Positions 27,018-34,614 of a stretch of 64,000 nucleotides of DNA are shown here, piece after piece. The notes under the pieces were generated by a model. That model did no database searches and was not told the DNA's origin. It saw only the letters and a program-made list of their open reading frames with translations. The first letter of the stretch is position 1; each line of letters starts with the position of its first letter. The translations under genes were made by a program, and so were the position numbers. This DNA is from Motiliproteus coralliicola (GTDB lineage: Bacteria > Pseudomonadota > Gammaproteobacteria > Pseudomonadales > Balneatricaceae), in the NCBI RefSeq assembly GCF_003345655.1, contig NZ_QQOH01000001.1, positions 992,001 through 1,056,000 of the forward strand, given 5' to 3'.

Positions 27018-28229
27018 TCAATCGGCAGCGGGTGACAGGATCTCCATCGGTTCGGCGATGTTCTTCAACCGGTGCTGCCCATGGGAGTTCCAGCCCATCG
27101 GATAGCAGTCAGCGAATACCTTGGATGCCAAGATATTTTGCCCCAGTACCGGGCACATCCCCTCCACCCGGGCCGCTTCATTGGCCGCTTCACCGATAAC
27201 GGTGAACTCCAACCGTGACGGGATACCGATATTGCCGTACAACACCTCGCCCTTGTGCAAGCCGATTCCAAAGTCGATCGCCGTCTCATCCTGCGACCGT
27301 CGTTGCCGATTCAATTCGGACAATCGCTGTAACGCCTGACGCGAGGCCTGCATCGCTTTGTCACAGGCGGTTCGCTCGGAATCAAACTCCTGGATCGGGA
27401 AGATCGCCAGCGATGCATCACCAATAAATCGCAACAGTTCGCCACCGTGTTCGACCACGGCTCCAGCGGTCACTTCATAGTACTGATTCAGCAACTCGAG
27501 GAAGCCACAAGGCGGATACTTCTTGGCCAGAGAGGAGGAACCGCGCAGGTCGCAGAAAAAGATCACCGCATTGATCGGCTCCACATCGCCGCGTTGAATG
27601 TTGCCGGCCAGAACCCGTGAACCGGAGTATCCGCCCAGATAGGTATCGAGAATATCCTCGGTCAGCTTGCGGTGCGCCAAGCTTTTAATCAACGCCGCCA
27701 GCGGTAAACGTAAACGGGACAAGAATCGAAGCTGCGCCGGACTAAATCCCTGTTTATCGGTCGTCGACCAGGTCAACACCACCCCTTCCTGCTCGTTCGG
27801 CGCCAGCGTTCGATCACCGTAGCCGGCCACCTGCAGATAGTATTCGGTTACCCCCTCCTGACACATCTCACGCAACAGCTGATACGGCTCGGCCTCCGGG
27901 CTAGGTAACCGGAATAGATGTTCGTTGGCACCGGATTCGTAGGTTGGTCTGAGTGGGCTGCTTAGCCAAGCCTTGCTGAGGCGATCTCCTCGGGTAAAGG
28001 CATCCTGAAAACAGCCCTGCCCGCGCTTCCAGTAATAGGTGCCGACCGAGTAAAGCGGATGTAGCATCGGCAAGCCGATATGCATCCGGTAGATGTCGAA
28101 ACCGATCGACTCCATCCGCTCCATCAGCGCCAGCTGCATCTGTTCAATCTTCCAAGGGTCGAGGGAGCGCTCGTGCAGCCAGTCGACCAGTTGCTCGTAC
28201 TGTTGCTCCAGTTGCTGTGCATCAGTCAC
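27018..28229 (-). CDS. Class III adenylate/guanylate cyclase
   Basis: The GTG at 28229 has GGAG eight bases upstream. The 403-residue cytosolic protein has an N-terminal sensor-like region (~1-200) and a class III catalytic domain (~212-395). The catalytic domain shows INAVIFFCDLRGSSSLA with the first metal aspartate, ELLRFIGDASLAIFP with the second, and IGLHKGEVLYGNIG. The segment SRLEFTVIGEAANEAARVEG is the usual transition-state region, with E in place of the common D. It should make cAMP (or cGMP) from ATP (or GTP). The N-terminal region resembles the variable domains of similar stand-alone bacterial cyclases, and its signal is not identifiable. Confidence 0.88.
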   Translation of the reverse strand: MTDAQQLEQQYEQLVDWLHERSLDPWKIEQMQLALMERMESIGFDIYRMHIGLPMLHPLYSVGTYYWKRGQGCFQDAFTRGDRLSKAWLSSPLRPTYESGANEHLFRLPSPEAEPYQLLREMCQEGVTEYYLQVAGYGDRTLAPNEQEGVVLTWSTTDKQGFSPAQLRFLSRLRLPLAALIKSLAHRKLTEDILDTYLGGYSGSRVLAGNIQRGDVEPINAVIFFCDLRGSSSLAKKYPPCGFLELLNQYYEVTAGAVVEHGGELLRFIGDASLAIFPIQEFDSERTACDKAMQASRQALQRLSELNRQRRSQDETAIDFGIGLHKGEVLYGNIGIPSRLEFTVIGEAANEAARVEGMCPVLGQNILASKVFADCYPMGWNSHGQHRLKNIAEPMEILSPAAD

Positions 28230-28364
28230 CGTAGTGCTCCTCAGTTCAACCGTTCCGGGTATATACGTTCAGCCTACTGCACAGTTTAAGCCGCAGCCTG
28301 CTAAAGCACATCCGATCAGTCGTGTTAACCCAGGCTATCGAGGCGAGAGTTAAGTAATAGAAAC

Positions 28365-28404
28365 AGCTCCGCCTACTTGGATGCGTAGGCGAAGCGGTGG
28401 AGCT
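28365..28404. other. Structured intergenic hairpin
   Basis: GCCTAC (28371-28376) pairs with GTAGGC (28385-28390). AGCTCC (28365-28370) pairs with GGAGCT (28399-28404) outside it, leaving an 8-base bulge. Its role is unknown; it lies between the OpuAC gene and the start of the cyclase gene. Confidence 0.5.
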
Positions 28405-28436
28405 TCAAAGCGAAATCGAAGCTCTAAGGGGGGCGT

Positions 28437-28463
28437 CAGGTCGGGACAGAACGCCCCGACCTG
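28437..28463 (-). terminator. Hairpin after the OpuAC-like gene
   Basis: CAGGTCGGG and CCCGACCTG form a perfect 9-base stem over a 9-base loop, 21 bases past the stop codon on the minus strand. No T run follows, so it may act with Rho or protect the transcript end. Confidence 0.5.
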
Positions 28464-28483
28464 GTCATTATCGTACAACCGGG

Positions 28484-29482
28484 TTAAAGCCGCGCCAGCG
28501 CCTGCTTAACCTTGGCGGCCACCGATTCGGACACCCAAGCGCTCCAGAGTGACTCGTACTGGGTCAGGAAGTGCTCCATCGCGATATCGCCATCGGCCTG
28601 ATTCTCCTCCATCCAGGCCAGCAACTGATTCATCTGGTCGTTGGTGAATGAGCGCATCGATAGGTACTCGTAGGCCCGAGGCGCTTTGCTGGCGAAATCC
28701 GCAGTTGTCACGGTGTGGACCGGCAACGACGGCCACATGGTCGCCTGGGTGGGTGGACAGGTTTCCTGGGTGGTGCAGCTCAGAAAGTAGGCTTCATCGA
28801 CGCCGGTACCAAAATCCACCTTGACCATGTCGTACTTACCCAGCACCGCGGTTGGCGCCCAGTAGTAACCGAACCAGGGCTGCTGGCGCTCATAAGCACG
28901 GGCGATGGTACCGGAGAGGCCCGCGCTGGAACCCGGATCAACCAGCTCAAATCCCGCCTCAGCCAGTTTAAGCGCCTCGAAGTTATGCCCGGCGGTGATC
29001 TGACAGGTCCAACCCGCCGGACAGCCGATAAAGGCGGAGGTATCGGGATCTTCAGGGTTTTCGAACAACTTGGCGTTGGTCTTGATACCCTCGATGGTAG
29101 CCAGGCTCGGATCCTGATCAACCAGGTACTTCGGCACCCAGAAACCCTCCTCCCCGCCGTCGGCAAATGCCTTGCCGGCAATCCGCAGACGGTTTTCGGC
29201 AACCCCTTTTTCGATCGCATCCTTGATCGCGTTGGTCCAGAGTTCCGGCACCACATCCGGCTTGCCCTTCTCGATCATCGAGGTACCGGTCGGTACGGTA
29301 TCGCCGGGGATCAACTCGGCATCGCAGCCGTAGCCATGCTCAAGGATAAAGCGATCGACATTGGCGATCAGAGTGGCCGAGTTCCAGTTCATATCGGCAA
29401 TAGTCACAGTACCGCATTCGCTGTCAGCCTGGGCTAAACCAGCCGCCGCCAGCATGGGTAGCGCAGCAAGAAGGTGCTTCAT
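28484..29482 (-). CDS. OpuAC-type (glycine betaine-like) ABC substrate-binding protein
   Basis: The ATG at 29482 has GGAGAA six bases upstream and opens a clean signal peptide ending AQA (19). A second in-frame ATG at 29494 is also preceded by a copy of that ribosome site. The 332-residue precursor matches family OpuAC/ProX-like: GTVTIADMNWNSATLIANVD, ELWTNAIKDAI and the aromatic-rich PWFGYYWAPTAVLGKYDM that usually boxes a quaternary ammonium group. It should bind a betaine-like compound. No permease or ATPase gene is nearby, so it must use a transporter encoded elsewhere. Confidence 0.87.
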   Translation of the reverse strand: MKHLLAALPMLAAAGLAQADSECGTVTIADMNWNSATLIANVDRFILEHGYGCDAELIPGDTVPTGTSMIEKGKPDVVPELWTNAIKDAIEKGVAENRLRIAGKAFADGGEEGFWVPKYLVDQDPSLATIEGIKTNAKLFENPEDPDTSAFIGCPAGWTCQITAGHNFEALKLAEAGFELVDPGSSAGLSGTIARAYERQQPWFGYYWAPTAVLGKYDMVKVDFGTGVDEAYFLSCTTQETCPPTQATMWPSLPVHTVTTADFASKAPRAYEYLSMRSFTNDQMNQLLAWMEENQADGDIAMEHFLTQYESLWSAWVSESVAAKVKQALARL

Positions 29483-29483
29483 C

Positions 29484-29528
29484 GAGTTCTCCATTGACGA
29501 GTTCTCCGTTGACGAGTTCTCAATTGAA
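29484..29528 (-). repeat. Three tandem 15-base repeats carrying the ribosome site
   Basis: Read on the minus strand, GTCAACGGAGAACTC-like units stand head to tail at 29514-29528, 29499-29513 and 29484-29498 and run directly into the OpuAC start. Two copies keep GGAGAA and the third has TGAGAA, so the translation start region is duplicated. Confidence 0.88.
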
Positions 29529-29747
29529 TAGTCGAGCTGTCCCTGGCCTCAATCTGATTAGCCGCGTAGGAATCTGACCCACACGACGAATTCCAACCCG
29601 AAAGAGTACAACCATAGCCAGCCAAATTTTCGGCGAGTTTACTCAGCCGTGAGGCAAGATGAAATACCGATCCGATACAGAAATCGACAAATAGGTTTCT
29701 TGATAAGATATGGAGCCAAGGCAGATGTGATTTTGGCGCGTTCGCCG

Positions 29748-30674
29748 CTACTGGGCTTTTTTGACCACCACCAGTGCAACCCCGATCACCGATAACAGCC
29801 CACCGCACATCGCCAGCACACCCAGTCGTTCATCAAACAGTATATAGGCTTCCAATGCTGTTACCGGCGGGACCAGATAGAACAGGCTGGCCACCTGGGA
29901 GGCCGCACCGCGACGGATCAATTGCATCAGCAACAGAATCGCACCGACCGACAGCCCCAGCACCAACCAGCCCATTGCCAGGATCAACTGGGTATCCCAG
30001 TGCACGACCCGGGTTTCAAAGGCGAACGCCCCAACGGCAAACAGTGCCCCAGCGGCGCAATATTGGATAAAGGCACCGGGAACAAGCTCGACGCCCTGAC
30101 AGTAACGCTTCTGATAGACAGTGCCGATGGAGATGGCAAACAACGCTATCAGTGCCCAGGCCAGGGTCCACAACGGGAAGCTGGTCATCTGCTCGGTTCC
30201 GCCCATCTTTTCCAGCAACACCAGACTGACACCGACCAACCCAAGTACTAACCCCAGCCATTGTTTCCAAACGACGGTTTCGCGTAATACCACCACCGCC
30301 GCCAACGCGGTGACCAGCGGCTGCAACCCCACGATCAATGAAACCAGGCCGGCCGGCATTCCGTCCTGAATGGCGTAAAACACACCGCCAAGGTATAAGC
30401 CATGCACCAGAACCCCAGTTATCGAGGTATGAAACGCCGCCGTTACCGAGGGCCATTTCGACTTCACCCACATGGCCACCAGTGCCAGCAGCAGCAACGT
30501 TACCAGCATCCGATAGAGCAGCAGCGTGAAGGGTTCGGCATAGGGCAAGCCGTACTTGGCGCCGATAAACCCGGTGCTCCAGAGCCATACAAAGACGGCC
30601 GGCATCAGTCGGATCGCTAGCCCGTCGGAGGGTTGGAGGTTGCCGATTTCGGCCCGACTGGTTTGAGATGACAT
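29748..30674 (-). CDS. EamA-type DMT superfamily transporter
   Basis: The ATG at 30674 is preferred since AAAGGAGC lies at good spacing; the frame could extend to 30779. The 308-residue membrane protein has two EamA repeats with about ten helices, beginning AIRLMPAVFVWLWSTGFIGA. Members of this family move metabolites such as amino acids, usually outward. It diverges from a LysR gene with about 195 bases between the starts, so that regulator probably controls it. The substrate is unknown. Confidence 0.87.
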   Translation of the reverse strand: MSSQTSRAEIGNLQPSDGLAIRLMPAVFVWLWSTGFIGAKYGLPYAEPFTLLLYRMLVTLLLLALVAMWVKSKWPSVTAAFHTSITGVLVHGLYLGGVFYAIQDGMPAGLVSLIVGLQPLVTALAAVVVLRETVVWKQWLGLVLGLVGVSLVLLEKMGGTEQMTSFPLWTLAWALIALFAISIGTVYQKRYCQGVELVPGAFIQYCAAGALFAVGAFAFETRVVHWDTQLILAMGWLVLGLSVGAILLLMQLIRRGAASQVASLFYLVPPVTALEAYILFDERLGVLAMCGGLLSVIGVALVVVKKAQ

Positions 30675-30869
30675 ATACCCTGCTCCTTTCTGTGCCTGAA
30701 CCATTGGTGTTGCAACCCGGATCGCCACCCTGCGATCCGAGCATTGAGCCAATCTGCTTTTGCGTTTTTGTTGACCCAACCTAGTGTAGCGATAAAGAAT
30801 GAGCCCCTAACACCCTAAATTTGGCAAACTGGTTTTGCATAATTGCAACACCAATACAGAAGCAACCTG

Positions 30870-31751
30870 ATGAACTGGGACGACCTCAAGTACTTCCTAG
30901 CCGTGGCTCGGTCCAAAAGCCTGAGCGTCTCGGCGCGCAGCCTTCACGTCAGTCCGTCTACGGTTTCCCGTCGGATTGATGCGCTGGAACAGGCCCTGGG
31001 AACCCAGTTATTTTCTCGCCGCCAAGATGGCTATGACCTGACCGACGCCGGTGCCAACCTGATATCGACCGCCGAACAGGCCGAGGCCCACCTTCTTTGG
31101 CTTGAGCGCGGCGCAGCCCGAAGTGAAACCGAAACCGCAGGAATAGTACGCCTGGCCGTTCCCGAACTACTGGGTCAGTACATTCTGATTCCCCAGCTGG
31201 CTGAGCTACAGCGCTCACATCCTGAGATCCAACTCGAAATCATCACCGATGTTCGATCTAGCCCGTTGACCAAGCGTGAAGCCGATATTGCGATTCGATT
31301 AACCCGGCCCACCCACGGCGACTACACCGTGCAGCGAATCGGGCAGCTATCGCAGGCGCTCTATGCCAGCGCCGATTACCTGCAACAGAGGGGTCACCCC
31401 GCTAGTGCCTCTGATCTTATCGACCATCGCTTTATCGGCTGGGACTCGGAACTCAGCTATCTACCTTTAGCCCACTGGCTGGAAGATCGTCCCGAACTGC
31501 CAGAGATCTACCTGCGCACCGGCAGTTACCACTCCCAACTGATGGCGGTCAGGGCGCACCTAGGTATCGCCGCCCTGCCCCGATTTGCCGCCGAGCTATT
31601 CGAGCTGCAGCGGGTTCTACCGGATGAACCCAGCCTGGTTTCCGATATCTGGCTGATCAGGCAATCGGATTCGCGCCGCCTGAAACGGGTCAATATCGTG
31701 TTTGATCAGGTCAGCCAGATCATCAAAGCGGCTAGCGACCAATTAGTCTGA
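30870..31751 (+). CDS. LysR-family transcription regulator
   Basis: The ATG at 30870 gives 293 residues starting MNWDDLKYFLAVARSKSLSV, the normal LysR opening; the frame reaches a TTG at 30843. The winged helix-turn-helix is at ~4-62 (VSPSTVSRRIDALEQALG) and the co-inducer domain at ~88-290. It diverges from the EamA transporter gene, the classic arrangement for a regulator and its target. It probably represses or activates that transporter in response to its substrate. Confidence 0.87.
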   Translation: MNWDDLKYFLAVARSKSLSVSARSLHVSPSTVSRRIDALEQALGTQLFSRRQDGYDLTDAGANLISTAEQAEAHLLWLERGAARSETETAGIVRLAVPELLGQYILIPQLAELQRSHPEIQLEIITDVRSSPLTKREADIAIRLTRPTHGDYTVQRIGQLSQALYASADYLQQRGHPASASDLIDHRFIGWDSELSYLPLAHWLEDRPELPEIYLRTGSYHSQLMAVRAHLGIAALPRFAAELFELQRVLPDEPSLVSDIWLIRQSDSRRLKRVNIVFDQVSQIIKAASDQLV

Positions 31752-31908
31752 CGGTCAAAACCATGGCTCGCTAAACAGAACAGAGTCGCCGGCAAGAACC
31801 CTGGGATAGAAACCCGGTTATTTCCTGCCATTACCCAAAATAGACTTGCAGCGAACAGACGCTCTGCTAACGTCCCAACTCTTAGTCTGCTAGGTTTCAG
31901 AGTCTCCT

Positions 31909-32835
31909 ATGGTTGTCCGCGATAAACCCAACGCCTTTCGGCTGTTCTTCACCCTTCGCGGTTCGATCGTGCCGAAGATTCTGCCGCAGATTCTGTTTGT
32001 GGCGTTGTTGGGCGCCGGTGTTGCCATTGCCCAGCACTACCTTCCCCCGCTGTTGCCCGACTATTCACCATTCGCGTTTACCGTGTTGGGTGTGGCCCTG
32101 TCGTTGTTTCTGGGGTTTCGGAATAACGCCTGCTACGAACGCTGGTGGGAAGCGCGCAAACATTGGGGTCAGTTGCTGGTCGATGGCCGCAGTCTGGCGC
32201 GCCAGGCTAACTCTTTTCTCGATGATGAGGTCGAGGGAGCCGCAGAGACCAAAAAACGACTGGTCCATCTGACCATCGCCTTCACCCACGCACTGCGACA
32301 CCAGCTCCGTCAGACAAATGGTTGGAGCGATATCGAACCCTATATCCAGGCCGAGGATCACGAAAGGTTAAAACGCTCCCAGAACCTGCCCGACTGCCTG
32401 CTGCAGCTGCTCGGACAAGAGCTGGGTCGGTGCCGTCGCCAGGGGCTGCTGTCGGATATCCTGATCCAGAACTTTGATGAACGGATCACGTCGATGGCCG
32501 GGGTACTGGCCGCCTGCGAGCGGATCCAAAACACCCCGCTGCCGTTCGCCTACATGCTGCTGGTGCATCGCACCGCCTATATCTACTGCCTGCTGTTGCC
32601 GTTCGGTGTGGTCGGTGCGCTGGGGGCCTTCACCCCGCTGCTGTGCGCCATCGTCGCCTATACCTTCTTCGGGCTGGATGCGCTCAGTGAAGAGCTGGAG
32701 GAGCCCTTTGGGTTGTCGTCCAACGATCTACCACTCAGTGCGATGTCGCGGACTCTGGAGATCAATCTGCTGGAAGCGATCGGCGAGACCGAGCTGCCGC
32801 CGGCACTCAAACCCAGCGGTCACTGTCTGCAGTAG
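31909..32835 (+). CDS. Bestrophin-like (YneE family) membrane protein
   Basis: The 308-residue protein matches bacterial bestrophin homologues. It has an N-terminal helix pair (~18-62), the RNNACYERWWEARKHWGQLL segment at ~73-92, and helices near 210-250 followed by a conserved GLDALSEELEEPFG motif. Family members form pentameric ion channels in the inner membrane, conducting anions or, in studied bacterial cases, sodium or potassium. The ATG at 31909 has only a weak ribosome site. It converges with the TSUP gene. Confidence 0.85.
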   Translation: MVVRDKPNAFRLFFTLRGSIVPKILPQILFVALLGAGVAIAQHYLPPLLPDYSPFAFTVLGVALSLFLGFRNNACYERWWEARKHWGQLLVDGRSLARQANSFLDDEVEGAAETKKRLVHLTIAFTHALRHQLRQTNGWSDIEPYIQAEDHERLKRSQNLPDCLLQLLGQELGRCRRQGLLSDILIQNFDERITSMAGVLAACERIQNTPLPFAYMLLVHRTAYIYCLLLPFGVVGALGAFTPLLCAIVAYTFFGLDALSEELEEPFGLSSNDLPLSAMSRTLEINLLEAIGETELPPALKPSGHCLQ

Positions 32836-32872
32836 GTCGGCTGACCGATTCTGAAGTAAGCCAGCTCAGCGA

Positions 32873-33607
32873 TCAGGCGGCGAGCCAGCCCTGCAGCCCC
32901 TTGTACAACACCATCACCGCCGAGGCGGAACACACGGTCAGAATCAGCGGCTTGGCGGATTTGGCTTGGCCGCCGCCGTCCAACACGTTGGCCAGCCAGA
33001 AGCCCAGCAACACCCCGGGAAACACCTTCAGGCTCAGTTCAAGACTGAGCAGATCGACCCGGTCCTGTAAGGCCAACATCAGGATCGACGCCGGGGTTCC
33101 GATCAGAAAGAAAGCCGCCAGCTCATTGCGGGCCAGGATCCGGTTCTGCTCCTGATAAACCAGCGCGATCGGGGGGCCGCCGACCGAGGTGGCGGTGCCG
33201 ATCAAGCCGGAGAAGAAGCCGCCAATCATCAGGCTGAGCGGTGTTTTGCTGACCCGGTACGTACGCCAGCTCAGCAGCACCGCCAGTAGCAGCGTGACAC
33301 CGAACAGCAGACTGAGGCTGTAGGCGGGAATGGAGACCAGTAACAGGGCGCCGAACCAGGAGCCGGGAATCCGAGCCAGGGCCGCCGGCAGGATGCCTCG
33401 CCAGCGCAATTGACTGCGCTCTCGGATCACCATCAGCACTGACAGCGAGAAACCCAGAATCAAGATCGGGCCCGGCACATAGGCGGGGTTGATCAGGTAC
33501 AGCAGCGGCGCGGCCAGCAAGCCGAAACCGAGCCCGCCCCAGGCCTGCAGCATAATGCCAACCATCACGATCGCGATGGCCAGCAGATCGGCTGGGCTAT
33601 AGATCAT
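32873..33607 (-). CDS. TauE/SafE (TSUP) family permease
   Basis: The ATG at 33607 gives 244 residues opening with a membrane helix. A longer frame to 33712 would be read through a low-complexity octamer repeat and is unlikely. About seven or eight helices are visible, with the family's GFFSGLIGTATSVGGPPIALV segment in the second repeat. TSUP proteins move sulfite, sulfonates or organic acids across the inner membrane. It sits alone between convergent neighbours, so the substrate cannot be assigned. Confidence 0.82.
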   Translation of the reverse strand: MIYSPADLLAIAIVMVGIMLQAWGGLGFGLLAAPLLYLINPAYVPGPILILGFSLSVLMVIRERSQLRWRGILPAALARIPGSWFGALLLVSIPAYSLSLLFGVTLLLAVLLSWRTYRVSKTPLSLMIGGFFSGLIGTATSVGGPPIALVYQEQNRILARNELAAFFLIGTPASILMLALQDRVDLLSLELSLKVFPGVLLGFWLANVLDGGGQAKSAKPLILTVCSASAVMVLYKGLQGWLAA

Positions 33608-33631
33608 CAGGGATGCTATGTCCAAGAACCC

Positions 33632-33658
33632 GTCTCTCTGTCTCTCTGTCTCTCTGTC
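33632..33658. repeat. GTCTCTCT octamer tandem repeat (three copies)
   Basis: GTCTCTCT is repeated three times followed by GTC, about 25 bases upstream of the TSUP start. Such a simple repeat can slip during replication and alter promoter or leader spacing. Confidence 0.85.
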
Positions 33659-33769
33659 ACTCTTACAGGGGCTGATTTCATCGCCAGCGATGCAGGCTCG
33701 CCGGACACTCATAACGCTTCATGCATCACGGCAGGCCCAAAGATAAGGACGCATGTCTGCACCGCAGAC

Positions 33770-33822
33770 ACAAAAAAGCCGACCTTTCCCATCACTGACA
33801 GCAGCAACGGAAAGATCGACTT
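33770..33822 (-). terminator. Terminator of the 573/249-residue gene pair
   Basis: On the minus strand, AAGTCGATCTTTCC pairs with GGAAAGGTCGGCTT (two G-T pairs) over a 19-base loop, followed by a run of T. It lies 43 bases after the stop codon at 33865. Confidence 0.7.
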
Positions 33823-33864
33823 GGGCAACAGCGACTATGGCTTCAAGCGTTTAGCTTCGGGCGT

Positions 33865-34614
33865 TTAGCGGCCCCCTGCACCCTGACGCGAGAGTTCGCT
33901 GTTTTCGACCAGCACACCGGCGCCGATGCGGTTGATCTCGTCCCACAGATCCGGGGCGATCTCGATGCCGGACTCGACACTCTGCTGTTTGTTCTTTTCG
34001 ACCTGCTCGGCACTGATATGACGTGCGTTACGGTTGCCTTTGGACGCCTGCAGCGACACCGCCAGATCCACCCGCGAGCTGCAGATGATCGTCAGCGCCT
34101 GCTTGTCGTCGGTGCTGGCCGGCAGATCGGTGGTGGCTTCGCTGTAGCTCGGATAGCGCTCGCCGGCCTTGATCGCCGCCGCATGCTCGGTCACCGGTCC
34201 ACTACCATTCTGCCAGTAGGCGGCGACACTGATGCCGCAACGACCGCGGTCGGTCAGCGCCTTAAGGATAAACTTGCGGTTATGGCAGTTATGCACGGTC
34301 ACTGTCGCTATGCCGTTTTCCAGTGCCTTGGCGTGGGCCAGGTCAACCGAAGCGGCGATGCAGTTCAACGCACTGCGACCGTGGCTGTCGATGATGGCCG
34401 AGGTGCTGTCTTCGTAGATCACGCTACTGAGCGCCTTTTCGCGATCTTCATCGATATAGGGCAAGCCGCGTTGCAGTTCGCCCAAGCCATTCAGGCCGTG
34501 TTTTTCCAGCCACAGAATCATGTTGGCCGCATCTTCGTAGTTACCGACAAAGTACTGCGAGGCTTCAAAGCAACGCCGCAGCGCCGCCTTCAGTTCATTC
34601 ATGGAGATATTCAT
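33865..34614 (-). CDS. Unassigned cytosolic protein, DUF3726/Ldh2-like
   Basis: The 249-residue protein has no signal or membrane helix. From memory it fits DUF3726: an N-terminal helical segment ending AANMILWLEKHGLNGLGEL. The middle (~75-140) recalls the malate/L-lactate dehydrogenase-2 fold: IDSHGRSALNCIAASVDLAH and GIATVTVHNCHNRKFILKAL. It is ~100 residues shorter than true Ldh2 enzymes, so activity is doubtful. Its start overlaps the stop of the 573-residue gene (TAATG), showing translational coupling and probably a joint function. The function is unknown. Confidence 0.7.
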   Translation of the reverse strand: MNISMNELKAALRRCFEASQYFVGNYEDAANMILWLEKHGLNGLGELQRGLPYIDEDREKALSSVIYEDSTSAIIDSHGRSALNCIAASVDLAHAKALENGIATVTVHNCHNRKFILKALTDRGRCGISVAAYWQNGSGPVTEHAAAIKAGERYPSYSEATTDLPASTDDKQALTIICSSRVDLAVSLQASKGNRNARHISAEQVEKNKQQSVESGIEIAPDLWDEINRIGAGVLVENSELSRQGAGGR

